A stretch of 64,000 nt of DNA, taken from NCBI GenBank assembly GCA_965246855.1, contig CBDFFP010000005.1:1-64000 (forward strand), given 5' to 3'. Position 1 is the first letter of the stretch. Every line of letters starts with the position of its first letter. The notes under the pieces are model-generated. The model worked only from the letters and a program-made list of their open reading frames with translations, was not told the DNA's origin and searched no databases. The translations under genes and the position numbers were made by a program. Origin of the DNA: UBA1952 sp965246855 (GTDB lineage: Bacteria > Bacteroidota > Bacteroidia > Chitinophagales > Chitinophagaceae). This document shows positions 8,177 to 17,010 of this stretch, in pieces.

Positions 8177-9415
8177 TTAGAGTTTGCTGATATAGTCGTC
8201 CAGATGAATCGCGCGATTCCGCAGATACATTTTCATATCAGCCTTGATTTGCGCCATGTCGCCGGGGCCGATTTTCCAGATTTCAAAGTCTTTCTTCTGC
8301 GACTCGCGAATGCGTGCGGCGTACTGCTCTACATACGAAAGCAAAGCGTCGAACTGCTGCGCCTTGTAGTCTTTCCAGCCTTGCTTAAAGAGGGTTTTGA
8401 TTTCCGGGTCAGACATCAGCGCATTAAAAAACCGGCCACCAAGCCGGTCATCACCAGAAATAAGAAGAGGGTCATTTGAAAAACTGAAATAACGCTGGGT
8501 GGTTTCATCATAACCAAATCCCCAGTCAAAATCCCAGACCGGGCCAACAACAAATTTGCTTCCGGGAACTTTATGCATGAACACGCTTTTGGGGTGGTTG
8601 ATTTCATAATTGCCCACCAGCGCGTTTACGAGTAGATAGTTGGCTACCTGCTGCTTGTCAATCAGGTTGTCCGTCTCGCTGTAAGAGCCTTTAAGAAGCA
8701 GACTTTCTAACTGCTCAAACTCTGCCTTGGTGCCCGCAAACTGATCGGCAGTGGGCGTGCTTGGGGTTTTGAACATCACCGGCAGTTGCAGGCCCGCAGA
8801 CTTAAACTTGTAGGCATCATCGTAGAGGTCATCCATTTCCAGCAGCGTTCCGTTTGCGCCGACGTCTATGCGGTTTTGGCCCGTCTCCACCTGTTGCGTC
8901 AGGACATAGCTGCCGCGGTAGGTTCCGTTAATGGTGAGATCCACCGGAACAACCGTGTTGGTAAATGGCATGTTGAGCTGTTGCGCCGCCTTCATCGCCA
9001 CTGCATTGGTCATCAGGGTATAGTCTTGCCAGTTGGCCAGCAGCACCCAGCTTTTGCCGGAAGGCAAGCCCAGCACCGAGGCAGCGGCATCCAGCTTCAG
9101 GCGGTACGATTTTTTAGGAAACGTCCAAGTAGAATTTCCACGCCCTTTAATCTTGGTAGCGGTAGAAGCCAAGTCGGGAAATTCTTTGTTGCCTTCCACT
9201 GAAAGCGAGGCCGTCAGGTACACATCCTTAGAGGCCACTTCCTCCTTGTTGGCAATGTTGATGTGGAGATGCGGGATGACCGGGGAGACGCTCTCGTCGA
9301 GCGTAGCGGTTTCGGCGGTAATGGTGGGTGTGGGGACGGAGGTCGTGGTTTCTTTCTTACACGACGTTGCTGCAATTGTTCCGAGAACAATCACGCTGTA
9401 GAAAATTTTTTTCAC
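8177..9415 (-). CDS. CotH kinase family lipoprotein, paralogue 1
   Basis: 412 residues with lipoprotein signal MKKIFYSVIVLGTIAATSCKK. The CotH domain spans most of the protein: the ATP/metal region begins at KIKGRGNSTWTFPKKSYRLKL, with YLLVNALVGNYEINHPKS in the catalytic centre and a DFDWGFG metal-binding motif. Spore-coat CotH is a secreted-type protein kinase; Bacteroidota homologues are lipoproteins whose substrates are unknown. A paralogue with the same architecture lies immediately upstream, 128 bases away, so the pair arose by tandem duplication. Confidence 0.92.
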   Translation of the reverse strand: MKKIFYSVIVLGTIAATSCKKETTTSVPTPTITAETATLDESVSPVIPHLHINIANKEEVASKDVYLTASLSVEGNKEFPDLASTATKIKGRGNSTWTFPKKSYRLKLDAAASVLGLPSGKSWVLLANWQDYTLMTNAVAMKAAQQLNMPFTNTVVPVDLTINGTYRGSYVLTQQVETGQNRIDVGANGTLLEMDDLYDDAYKFKSAGLQLPVMFKTPSTPTADQFAGTKAEFEQLESLLLKGSYSETDNLIDKQQVANYLLVNALVGNYEINHPKSVFMHKVPGSKFVVGPVWDFDWGFGYDETTQRYFSFSNDPLLISGDDRLGGRFFNALMSDPEIKTLFKQGWKDYKAQQFDALLSYVEQYAARIRESQKKDFEIWKIGPGDMAQIKADMKMYLRNRAIHLDDYISKL

Positions 9416-9543
9416 AGACTTGGTAGTTTAAGCCGCCAAAATACGGAGCGACTTTTTAATTTCCAAACTCCGACCAAAAATTTTTTTGGAAAGGTCTTTT
9501 CCGGCTGTCTGTCTTGCAGGGATTTTAGTACTGAAAGGAAGTC

Positions 9544-10770
9544 CTACAAGGTGCTGATAAACTGATCCAGATGCACCGCGCGTTTGCGCAGATACACCTT
9601 CATATCGGCCTTGATTTGCGGTAGGTATCCCGGCCCTGTTTGCCACAGGGTGAAATCCCTTTGCTGCGACACCCGGATGCGCGCCGCGTAGGTTTCTATG
9701 AAGCTCAAAAGCTCCGGTAGCTTTTCGGTTTTATACTTCGTCCACGTCTGCTTGAAAAGGCTTTTTATTTCCGGGTCGCCCATCAGGAGGTTCCAGAATT
9801 TTCCACCGATGCGGTCGTCTTTCCGAAGCAGCAAAAGCGGGTCATCCACATAGTTGAAGTAGGAGAGCGTATGCTCCTCATAGCCAAAGCCCCAGTTGAA
9901 ATCTGCTACCGGGCCGGGGACATATTTACCGCCTGCAGGCTTGAAGAGATACACATTGCGGGGCTTGCACACCTCGCTGTTGGCCGTAAGCCAGTTCAGA
10001 AGAAGGTAGTTTGCCACCTGCTGTTTATCAATGCGCTTTCCGGCTTCGGTGTAATTGCCTTTAAGGAGCAGGCTTTCCAGACTTTCAAACTCCGTTTTCA
10101 GGCTTTGGAGTTGTGCCGGCGGGTTTGGCGCCATTACCTGCATCGGCAACCCCAGCCCGGCAGAAGTGAACGAAGCGTATTCCCCGTCTTTCTCATCGTC
10201 CATTTGATAAAGCACTCCCTCTGCGCCTATTTTCACGCTTGCTTCGCTCGCGTCTATGTTTTGCGTCAGGGTGTAGCTCCCCTGATACACACCGTTCAGC
10301 GTCAGGTCAACAGGAACAAGCGTGTTAGTGTAGGGCATAGCCAGTTGCTGCGCTGCTTTGTAAGCCACTGCGTTGCCCATGAGGGAGTAGTCGCGGAAAT
10401 TGGCCTGTAACACCCAATCCTGTGCGGAGGGCAACCCGGCCATAGAGGCGGCAGCGGTCAGATTGAGCCGGTAGGGCTTTTTGGAGAACAGCCACGCATC
10501 ATTTCCGTAGCCTTTGATTTGGGTAGAACTGTTCGGAAAATCCGCTGCAAAGCCATTTCCGGTGATGCGGATATAGCCGTCCTTATAAACGTCTTTGGAC
10601 GTTATCTCCTGCCAGTCTCGCGTCGTGATGTAGATGTGTGGAATTGCGGCGCTGATGCTCGTGTCCAGTGTGGCAGATTCTACAATCGGCGCAGGCGTGT
10701 TGTTTTCTCCTTTCTTACAGGAAGCGAAAACGGCCAGCAACAGCAGGCTGTGGATGAATAAGAACTTCAA
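9544..10770 (-). CDS. CotH kinase family lipoprotein, paralogue 2
   Basis: 408 residues with lipoprotein signal (LLLAVFASCKKGENN). It is co-linear with the 8177-9415 protein along its whole length: QIKGYGNDAWLFSKKPYRLNL aligns with that gene's KIKGRGNSTWTF block, and DFNWGFG replaces DFDWGFG. The Arg/Ser of GRGNSTW are changed to GYGNDAW here, which may alter nucleotide binding. Both copies end in the same KADMK-YLR-RA-HLD tail. It is probably an envelope protein, co-transcribed with or independent of paralogue 1; the 128-base gap contains no obvious terminator. Confidence 0.9.
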   Translation of the reverse strand: MKFLFIHSLLLLAVFASCKKGENNTPAPIVESATLDTSISAAIPHIYITTRDWQEITSKDVYKDGYIRITGNGFAADFPNSSTQIKGYGNDAWLFSKKPYRLNLTAAASMAGLPSAQDWVLQANFRDYSLMGNAVAYKAAQQLAMPYTNTLVPVDLTLNGVYQGSYTLTQNIDASEASVKIGAEGVLYQMDDEKDGEYASFTSAGLGLPMQVMAPNPPAQLQSLKTEFESLESLLLKGNYTEAGKRIDKQQVANYLLLNWLTANSEVCKPRNVYLFKPAGGKYVPGPVADFNWGFGYEEHTLSYFNYVDDPLLLLRKDDRIGGKFWNLLMGDPEIKSLFKQTWTKYKTEKLPELLSFIETYAARIRVSQQRDFTLWQTGPGYLPQIKADMKVYLRKRAVHLDQFISTL

Positions 10771-10847
10771 GGGAATCTGAATATTTCCGCGAAAATAATT
10801 CCGAAGAAGGTCTTAGGAAAGTAATATTTTTCTTTGGGAATGGCGGC

Positions 10848-11231
10848 CTATGCGGCGGCTTGTCTTTTGGCGGAAGTGATGATGTAGGCGCGTTCAATGT
10901 CTTGCCCAGCGAATTCAAAATCTTTGAGTTCTACCAAGCCGTGTTCTACCTGCGCCGCTTCTTGTAATTCTGGAAGGGCAGGATTGTATGTTTCAACAAG
11001 AACAATATGGGAAATTTGCAGTAGCTCTTTCATCGGAAGTGCATCTTGGATGCACTTTGCCAGATAGCTGCGCGCTGCTGTGCGATTAGTATCTATCCAA
11101 TCCGCCGAGACAAGGACATCCCATTTTCCCACGCCATGTTCCCGAAGGAACAATCCGAATAAATCGTAACTCCCTTTTTCAGCAGCAGTTTGCTGCTCAA
11201 TGGCGGTCATTTTTTTGATCAGTTCTTTCAT
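10848..11231 (-). CDS. Partner protein of the upstream HEPN gene
   Basis: 127 residues, no signal peptide. It overlaps the end of the HEPN gene by four bases (ATGA), so the two are translationally coupled. Recognisable features are YDLFGLFLREHGVGKWDVLV and SADWID, resembling small conserved proteins I associate with HEPN genes, but a classic nucleotidyltransferase GSxxxG/DxD motif is missing. I infer an MNT/HEPN-like toxin-antitoxin or defence module with this protein as the cognate regulator. The assignment rests mainly on linkage. Confidence 0.6.
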   Translation of the reverse strand: MKELIKKMTAIEQQTAAEKGSYDLFGLFLREHGVGKWDVLVSADWIDTNRTAARSYLAKCIQDALPMKELLQISHIVLVETYNPALPELQEAAQVEHGLVELKDFEFAGQDIERAYIITSAKRQAAA

Positions 11232-11620
11232 AAAATAGTGAAGAGTGTTTTGGCACTACTTACCATCCGTTCTGCATCTTCTATTGTCTTGCTGGCGGGT
11301 TGGTATCTTGATTCGGGATTCCAACTTACCACAGCAGACCACTCGTCCAGATAGGCTTTGTTGATCGTTGCGCTTATTCCAGTGAAGTTCAAAAGTACTA
11401 CTAAGTCGTGGGTCTTCAGGCTTCTGTAATTCTCAAATTCCTTGTTGGTTTGCGGGAATCCATCCCAATTCAACGTTAGACAGATTCTGTGTTTCAACGC
11501 AATTTCCACCGCGTAGCCACACAGATATACCGCGCCATCGTAACGCTCGGCGATTAAGAGTGCTTCGGCATCTGAAAGGCGTTCTTTGGCAATGGTTAAT
11601 AAGTCGGAAACAGCTATCAT
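11228..11620 (-). CDS. HEPN domain protein
   Basis: 130 residues, all helical, with the HEPN pattern: AKERLSDAEALLIAERYDGAVYLCGYAVE in helices 1-2, then RSLKTHDL providing an R-x4-H motif (R66, H71), and a C-terminal SRYQPAS segment. The R-x4-6-H motif is the metal-independent RNase site in HEPN toxins. Here H71 also coincides with the structural THDL motif, so nuclease activity is possible but unproven. It heads a two-gene unit with 10848-11231 and lies just downstream of proS (19-base gap). Confidence 0.82.
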   Translation of the reverse strand: MIAVSDLLTIAKERLSDAEALLIAERYDGAVYLCGYAVEIALKHRICLTLNWDGFPQTNKEFENYRSLKTHDLVVLLNFTGISATINKAYLDEWSAVVSWNPESRYQPASKTIEDAERMVSSAKTLFTIL

Positions 11621-11639
11621 TTTCTACACAAATTTCCTC

Positions 11640-13118
11640 TCAATACGCCCGCGCAAACAGCACCCTACCCTTGCTTTCCTTCCCCGAAAAAACACAAGTT
11701 CCCGCTTCCTCTTTTCGGTCTAAAGGAATGCAGCGAATCGTCGCTTTGGTCAATTCCTTGATTTTCTCTTCCGTCTCCGGCGTGCCGTCCCAGTGCGCGG
11801 AAATAAAACCCGCTTTCTCTTCCAAAACCTGCTGAAACTCTTCCCAAGAATTCACCTCGCGGGTGCTCTCCTGTTGGAAACGCAAAGCCTTGTTGTAGAT
11901 GCTTTGCTGGATGTCCACCAAAAGCTGCGAAACATGTTCCGCCAGTCCTTCCATCGGCTGCGAGGATTTCTCTTTCGTATCGCGGCGGGCGATTTCCACG
12001 ACGCCGTTTTCTAAATCGCGCATTCCCATCGCAATGCGCACCGGAACGCCGCGCAGTTCATGCTCCGCAAACTTCCAGCCCGGACGACTTGTGTCGTCGT
12101 CATCAAACTTCACGCGGATGCCTTTCACACGCAATTCTGTTGCCAGCGCCTGTGCTTTTTCATCAATTACAAGCTTGCTGTCGGGGCCTTTGTAAATCGG
12201 CACAATCACCACTTGCAACGGCGCAATGCGCGGCGGCAAAATCAATCCTTCATCATCAGAATGCGCCATCACCAGCGCGCCAATCAGCCGCGTAGAAACT
12301 CCCCAAGAAGTGGCCCAAACGTAGTCCAGCTTGTTGGCCTTGTCAGCGAATTTTACGTCAAAAGCTTTGGCGAAATTCTGTCCCAGAAAATGCGAGGTTC
12401 CGGCCTGCAAGGCTTTTCCGTCCTGCATCAGCGCCTCAATGCAATACGTATCCTCCGCACCGGCAAAACGCTCATTGGCGGTCTTCACGCCTTTCACCAC
12501 CGGCATGGCCATGTATTCCTCTGCAAACGTGGCATAGACGTCCAGCATTTTCACCGTTTCTTCTACCGCTTCTTCCTTCGTTGCATGTGCGGTGTGACCT
12601 TCCTGCCACAGAAATTCTGCGGTGCGCAAAAACAGGCGTGTGCGCATTTCCCAACGCACCACATTGGCCCACTGATTAATCAAGAGTGGCAGGTCGCGGT
12701 AGCTCTGAATCCAGTTTTTGTAGGTCTTCCAGATGATAGCTTCCGAGGTTGGTCGGATAACCAGTTCTTCTTCCAGTTTCGCTTCGGGATCTACGCGCAA
12801 ATGGCCGGGGTTATCGGGGTCGTTTTGGAGACGGTAGTGCGTCACCACGGCGCATTCTTTTGCAAAGCCTTCGGCGTTTTTTTCCTCTGCTTCAAACAAA
12901 CTTTTAGGCACAAGGAGCGGGAAATAAGCATTCTGGTGGCCGGTTTCCTTGAACATCCGGTCCAGCACATCGCGCATCTGTTCCCACAGGCCGTAGCCAT
13001 AGGGTTTGATAACCATGCAGCCTCGAACGTCGGAATAATCGGCCAGTCCGCCTTTCAAAACAAGGTCGTTGTACCACTGCGAATAATCAGCAGCGCGGGA
13101 AGTCAAAACATTTGCCAT
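11640..13118 (-). CDS. proS: Proline--tRNA ligase (type without editing insertion)
   Basis: 492 residues; charges tRNA-Pro. Class II motifs are visible: motif 1 region IKPYGYGLWEQMRDVLDRMF, motif 2 VVRWEMRTRLFLRTAEFLWQEGHTAH, motif 3 TSWGVSTRLIGALVMAHSDDEG, followed by the anticodon-binding domain and a C-terminal zinc-type extension ending GRVLFARAY. The length and the absence of the ~180-residue INS editing domain identify the archaeal/eukaryote-like ProS. A TACCTTTG -7 box precedes it. Confidence 0.97.
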   Translation of the reverse strand: MANVLTSRAADYSQWYNDLVLKGGLADYSDVRGCMVIKPYGYGLWEQMRDVLDRMFKETGHQNAYFPLLVPKSLFEAEEKNAEGFAKECAVVTHYRLQNDPDNPGHLRVDPEAKLEEELVIRPTSEAIIWKTYKNWIQSYRDLPLLINQWANVVRWEMRTRLFLRTAEFLWQEGHTAHATKEEAVEETVKMLDVYATFAEEYMAMPVVKGVKTANERFAGAEDTYCIEALMQDGKALQAGTSHFLGQNFAKAFDVKFADKANKLDYVWATSWGVSTRLIGALVMAHSDDEGLILPPRIAPLQVVIVPIYKGPDSKLVIDEKAQALATELRVKGIRVKFDDDDTSRPGWKFAEHELRGVPVRIAMGMRDLENGVVEIARRDTKEKSSQPMEGLAEHVSQLLVDIQQSIYNKALRFQQESTREVNSWEEFQQVLEEKAGFISAHWDGTPETEEKIKELTKATIRCIPLDRKEEAGTCVFSGKESKGRVLFARAY

Positions 13119-13173
13119 AGCGGAAGTAAACCCGAAGCGTTAAAGTTGGTCTGTGGGGGAATGAAAAAGGGCG

Positions 13174-13181
13174 CAAAGGTA
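13174..13181 (-). promoter_or_regulatory. Putative -7 element TACCTTTG upstream of proS
   Basis: The minus strand reads TACCTTTG, an exact TAnnTTTG match, 55 bases upstream of the proS ATG. It is embedded in an inverted repeat, GGCGCAA at 13170 and TTGCGCC at 13191, which could act as an operator or leader hairpin. Confidence 0.45.
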
Positions 13182-13225
13182 TTATTTTCATTGCGCCGTA
13201 AAGGCTTTCAATTCCACACAAAATC

Positions 13226-14821
13226 ATGAAACAGTACCTTCTCACCGGCCTTCTGATAGGAAGCTCCCTGCTCCCGGCGCAGGCACAATCGGGCAGCTAC
13301 GACGATGACATTTATTCCAGTCGTCCGGCAGCACCCTCCGGCTACGGCGGCGGTAGCAACAACAACTCTGGGAATTCCAACGACGGCGGCGGTGGTAATT
13401 ACGACACCTACAACAACGGAAACGGGAATTCCAATAATAGCGGCTACAGCAACGGAAACAATGGATATGGCAGCAATGGCAACGGGAACTACAACAATGG
13501 CAGCTACGCCAGCGACTACGACTACATCGACTATGCCGATGACTATTCCTATTCCACGCGCTTCCAACGCTTCAACACGCCCTTCTACAACGTGAACTAT
13601 TGGAGTGGCTTCTGGAGTCCGTGGAGCTACAATCCGTTTTGGGGAAGCCCATGGTATGGCCCTTCGTGGGGTGGCGGCTGGGGAAGACCCGGCATCAATA
13701 TTTCCGTTGGTTACGGTGGCCCTTACTGGTCTTCCGGCTGGGGCTACAACAACTGGTTTGGCTATTCGCCCTTCTATTCCTCGTGGGGAAATCCCTATGG
13801 CGGCTGGGGCGGGGGCGGTTGTGGTTTTGGTGGAGGATATGGGATGAGCGGTTATGGAATGGGCTATCGCAATGGTTATTGGGATGGATACTATGCAGGC
13901 ATGTATGGCGGTGGTGGATATGGCGCGCCCTATGCGTATCGCCGCATCAACTACGCCCCGCGCACCGCTATCGGTGGCGTGAATGGAACAAGCTATCGCA
14001 CGCCGGTGTACGCAGATTACAGAAGTACAAACAACGCAATGCCGGGCCGTACCAATGACGGCAACCGCGCTGCGTATCCCGACGTGCACAACAACGCAGC
14101 TATCAATCCAAATACCCGCGCCACTTCACCCGCAGATAGCCGGAATGTTGTCCCCAATGCTGGCAACACACGCAACTTTGACGGAAGCCGCAACTTGGAG
14201 ACTTCTCCTGCCGTGCGCGACAATAATACCCGCAACGGTTGGTCTGGTGGAAACAGCCGCGCCGTAGATGCCACACCGGCTGCGCCTACCCGTGATAACA
14301 ATACGCGCGGCGGCTTCTTCGGAAACAACAGCCGTGCCGTAGATGCTTCTCCCAACAATTCTGTCCCTGCGCCTACCCGAGACAACAACACACGCGGTGG
14401 CTTCTTTGGAAATAACAGCCGCGCCGTAGATGCCGCGCCTACACGTCAGGAATCCACACCGCGCCGCGGCTTCTTTGGCAACGGCGACCGGAACATCCAA
14501 CAAGCGCCGCAGCAGGCTCCGACACGAAACAACGACGGCTGGCAAAACCAACGGAATGCAATGCCAGACCGCAACTATGGCGGCGCGGCGCAGCAGCAAA
14601 TACAGCGTCAGCAGCAGATGCCCCGCTACGAAGCACCGCAGCAGCAACAGCCTCGCTACGAAGCGCCCCGTCAGCAGAGTTTTGAGCGTGCTGCACCGCA
14701 GATGTCCCAACCGCGCATGAGCGCCCCTTCGGGTGGGGGCTTTGGCGGAGGCCGCAGTATGCCCTCGGGCGGCGGATTTGGCGGGGGCGGATCGCGCGGT
14801 GGCGGTGGTGGCCGTCGCTAA
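13226..14821 (+). CDS. Secreted Gly/Asn/Tyr-rich low-complexity protein with C-terminal repeats
   Basis: 531 residues with signal peptide MKQYLLTGLLIGSSLLPAQAQ. Residues 22-100 are GSN-rich (NNSGNSNDGGGGNYDTYNNG-type). Residues 110-240 are aromatic and glycine-rich (YWSGFWSPWSYNPFWG, WGGGGCGFGGGYG). Residues about 330-420 hold three full and one partial copies of a RDNNTRGGFFGNNSRAVDA repeat, and the tail is Q/P-rich then GGGFGGG. No catalytic domain is visible; a structural, adhesive or surface protein is inferred. The gene is divergent from proS and followed by a strong terminator. Similar proteins next to proS and a FadL-like porin are, from memory, recurrent in related genomes. Confidence 0.8.
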   Translation: MKQYLLTGLLIGSSLLPAQAQSGSYDDDIYSSRPAAPSGYGGGSNNNSGNSNDGGGGNYDTYNNGNGNSNNSGYSNGNNGYGSNGNGNYNNGSYASDYDYIDYADDYSYSTRFQRFNTPFYNVNYWSGFWSPWSYNPFWGSPWYGPSWGGGWGRPGINISVGYGGPYWSSGWGYNNWFGYSPFYSSWGNPYGGWGGGGCGFGGGYGMSGYGMGYRNGYWDGYYAGMYGGGGYGAPYAYRRINYAPRTAIGGVNGTSYRTPVYADYRSTNNAMPGRTNDGNRAAYPDVHNNAAINPNTRATSPADSRNVVPNAGNTRNFDGSRNLETSPAVRDNNTRNGWSGGNSRAVDATPAAPTRDNNTRGGFFGNNSRAVDASPNNSVPAPTRDNNTRGGFFGNNSRAVDAAPTRQESTPRRGFFGNGDRNIQQAPQQAPTRNNDGWQNQRNAMPDRNYGGAAQQQIQRQQQMPRYEAPQQQQPRYEAPRQQSFERAAPQMSQPRMSAPSGGGFGGGRSMPSGGGFGGGGSRGGGGGRR

Positions 14822-14846
14822 GAAAAGATTTTCAGCAGCCTTCTCC

Positions 14847-14883
14847 ATACCACAATCTGCCCGGCAGGTTGTGGTATTTTTAT
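14847..14883 (+). terminator. Rho-independent terminator after the Gly-rich gene
   Basis: Inverted arms ATACCACAA/TTGTGGTAT with an inner CTGCC/GGCAG extension are followed by TTTTTATA. It lies 26 bases after the stop codon. Confidence 0.85.
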
Positions 14884-14945
14884 AGCTCTTCTTCCGGCAA
14901 TTGCCTTTTTTAAACGGCTTTTTCTTTCCAAAGTCAGACGCCCCC

Positions 14946-16487
14946 ATGAACTTCAAAAGATACGCGCAGAGTGCGCTTTTTATCCTCCTACCCGCTGCCG
15001 GTTTTGCCCAGACGTATGTGGACGCCGCGCGCTTCGGGATGCTGATGCCGCAAGGCACGGCGCGCTCCATTGGCTTCGGCAGCGCACTCGGCTCTATTGG
15101 CGGAGATTTCTCCTCGCTTTCCGTAAACCCGGCGGGTATCGGCATCTACCGGCGCAGCGAACTTTCCTTTTCCCCTTCTTTTCATTTTGGAGACAATGAC
15201 TTTACTTATTTCGGACAGAAAAGCACCGATAATTTTGGCGCTTTCAACATCAGCAACGTCGGGCTGGTGTCCGTTTCCGGGCCGCGCGGAGAGGAGGGCC
15301 GCGGCTGGCGCTCCTGGGGTTTTGGCATTGGCCTGAACCGCTTGGCGGACTTTAACCGGAACTATACCTACACCGGGCGCAACGACTCCAGCGCCTTCTC
15401 CGAAGGCTTTTCGCTGGATGCAAATAAGCGGAACGCAGCAGCAAGCGATTTACTGAATGAGGGGGATAATGGCAATTACCAGTCTTTGGGAGGTTTGGGA
15501 TATCGCGCTTATCTCACAGACACTTTTGGTGGCCAGTTTTATACGCTGGCCAACTACAGCGCCGGCCCGCTCCGCCAAACAAAATCGGTGCAGGAACGTG
15601 GCGGCATCAATGAGCTGGCGCTCAGCTTTGGCGGCAATTATGAGGAGAAAGTGATGGTGGGCGCAACGGTAGGCATTCCGTTTCTGCGCTATAAAAAGAC
15701 GATGAATTTCACGGAAACCGACGCCAACGGAACCATCCCCGACTTCCAGCAAATGAACTATCAGCAGCAGCTCACGACCACGGGCGTGGGCGTGAACCTG
15801 AAGCTGGGCGTCATCATCAAGCCGAGCAATGCGTTTCGCTTCGGCGCGGCTATCCACACGCCTACCTGGTATGCGCTGCGCGATCAGGAAGACAACTCGC
15901 TTTCCACCAACACCGACGGCACTTATTCCACTGTTAATAACCTCCAGCTTACCACGCGGGAGTTCCAGTATTCCATGCGCACGCCGTGGCGCGCGGTGGT
16001 GAGTGCTACCGGTTTTCTCGGCAAATGGGGCTTCGTGAGCGCCGACTATGAGTATGTGGATTATGCCTCTTCGCGCATCACGCTGAACAGCACGCAAAAC
16101 CAGATTCTCTACGGCGGTGCCGACCTTGCATTGCAACAACAAGAGGCCAACGATTCCCTCAAAGCAAATCTGACAGGCGCTTCCAATTTCCGCATTGGTT
16201 TTGAAAGCCGCCTGGATGTGCTGTACCTGCGCGCCGGCTTGGGATTTTATGGCTCGCCCTACAAGAACTCGGCACTTTTTGGCGATGGAACACGGACGTA
16301 TCATGTGGGCGTTGGCTACCGGGGCAAAAGTGCTTTCGCCGATTTGGGCTTTGTAAATACGCAGACCAAAACCGGCGAATATGCCTATCAGCTTCCCTAT
16401 GGCGGAACTATCGGAACCATTGCGCCGCAGGCGACGGGCAACATCCAAACCAATAATCTGGTGCTTACTTTCGGATTGAAATTCTAA
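14946..16487 (+). CDS. FadL/OmpP1-like outer-membrane transport protein
   Basis: 513 residues from ATG 14946 with signal peptide (FILLPAAGFAQ). The N-terminus TYVDAARFGMLMPQGTARSIGFGSALGSIGGDFSSLSVNPAGI has the plug-like start of Bacteroidota OMPP1/FadL-family proteins. The remainder is alternating beta strands, ending NNLVLTFGLKF with the aromatic terminus required for barrel assembly. FadL proteins pass hydrophobic compounds through the outer membrane; the substrate here is unknown. A 21-bp repeat array begins 40 bases downstream. Confidence 0.85.
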   Translation: MNFKRYAQSALFILLPAAGFAQTYVDAARFGMLMPQGTARSIGFGSALGSIGGDFSSLSVNPAGIGIYRRSELSFSPSFHFGDNDFTYFGQKSTDNFGAFNISNVGLVSVSGPRGEEGRGWRSWGFGIGLNRLADFNRNYTYTGRNDSSAFSEGFSLDANKRNAAASDLLNEGDNGNYQSLGGLGYRAYLTDTFGGQFYTLANYSAGPLRQTKSVQERGGINELALSFGGNYEEKVMVGATVGIPFLRYKKTMNFTETDANGTIPDFQQMNYQQQLTTTGVGVNLKLGVIIKPSNAFRFGAAIHTPTWYALRDQEDNSLSTNTDGTYSTVNNLQLTTREFQYSMRTPWRAVVSATGFLGKWGFVSADYEYVDYASSRITLNSTQNQILYGGADLALQQQEANDSLKANLTGASNFRIGFESRLDVLYLRAGLGFYGSPYKNSALFGDGTRTYHVGVGYRGKSAFADLGFVNTQTKTGEYAYQLPYGGTIGTIAPQATGNIQTNNLVLTFGLKF

Positions 16488-16526
16488 GCGGTTGCCGGGC
16501 GGCGGTGCGTTCCGGATAGGAAATAA

Positions 16527-16705
16527 CCCCGTTCCACCACACGGAAGACGTTTTCCGTATGGTGGAACGGGGGTTTTGTGTGGTGGAACGGGGGTTTTGT
16601 GTGGTGGAGCCAGGATTCCGTGTGGTGGAACTGGGGTTCTGTGTGGTGGAACTGGGGTTCTGTGGCGTGAGAGGCGTGTTCCGTGGCGTGAGAGGCGCGC
16701 CTCAC
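16527..16705. repeat. 21-bp tandem array 2 (7 units with inverted end copies)
   Basis: Seven exact 21-bp units run from 16553 to 16699, consensus GTGTGGTGGAACTGGGGTTC. The left edge (16527-16546) is an inverted unit that pairs with the first direct unit with one mismatch in 20, giving a large hairpin with a six-base loop. The right edge makes the palindrome GAGGCGCGCCTC (16692-16703) and leads into a partial inverted unit (CCTCACCACATAG). Heptad frames such as HHTEPQF cross it. The array shares the period, but not the sequence, of arrays 1, 3 and 4. Confidence 0.92.
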
Positions 16706-17010
16706 CACATAGAGTGCACAAAAATCATTATTTATATACAAGTATCAAGAGTTATTGTCGCCGTAATCATTTTCCCCTCAATCGTCGTCTTTTGAGGAAG
16801 ATTCCGGGTAGCAAACGCCGGAAGAGCCCTTGATTCCGAAGGCTTTTTCCCCGAAAAAAGCCCAACTTCAAAGCGCCGGAATTGTTTGTAGAGAAACCTT
16901 TCTTTGCGGTGCAAAAGCGCCTTTGAAAATGCTTTTCAAAACGCCGCAGCCCCCTTTCTTTGCAAGCACAATCAACGACTAACAGAACCCGGAAAAAGAC
17001 GCCTTCCAAA
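16706..17010. other. AT-rich intergenic stretch before parE
   Basis: About 300 bases between array 2 and parE hold no convincing gene; short frames here have no signal or family. CTTTCTTTGC occurs twice (around 16898 and 16954), resembling but not matching TAnnTTTG, and may mark the parE promoter. Confidence 0.4.

Noticed and set aside
15450..16721. A 423-codon open frame on the minus strand running into array 2
   Set aside because: Antisense to the FadL-like gene, and its N-terminus is translation of the 21-bp repeat.
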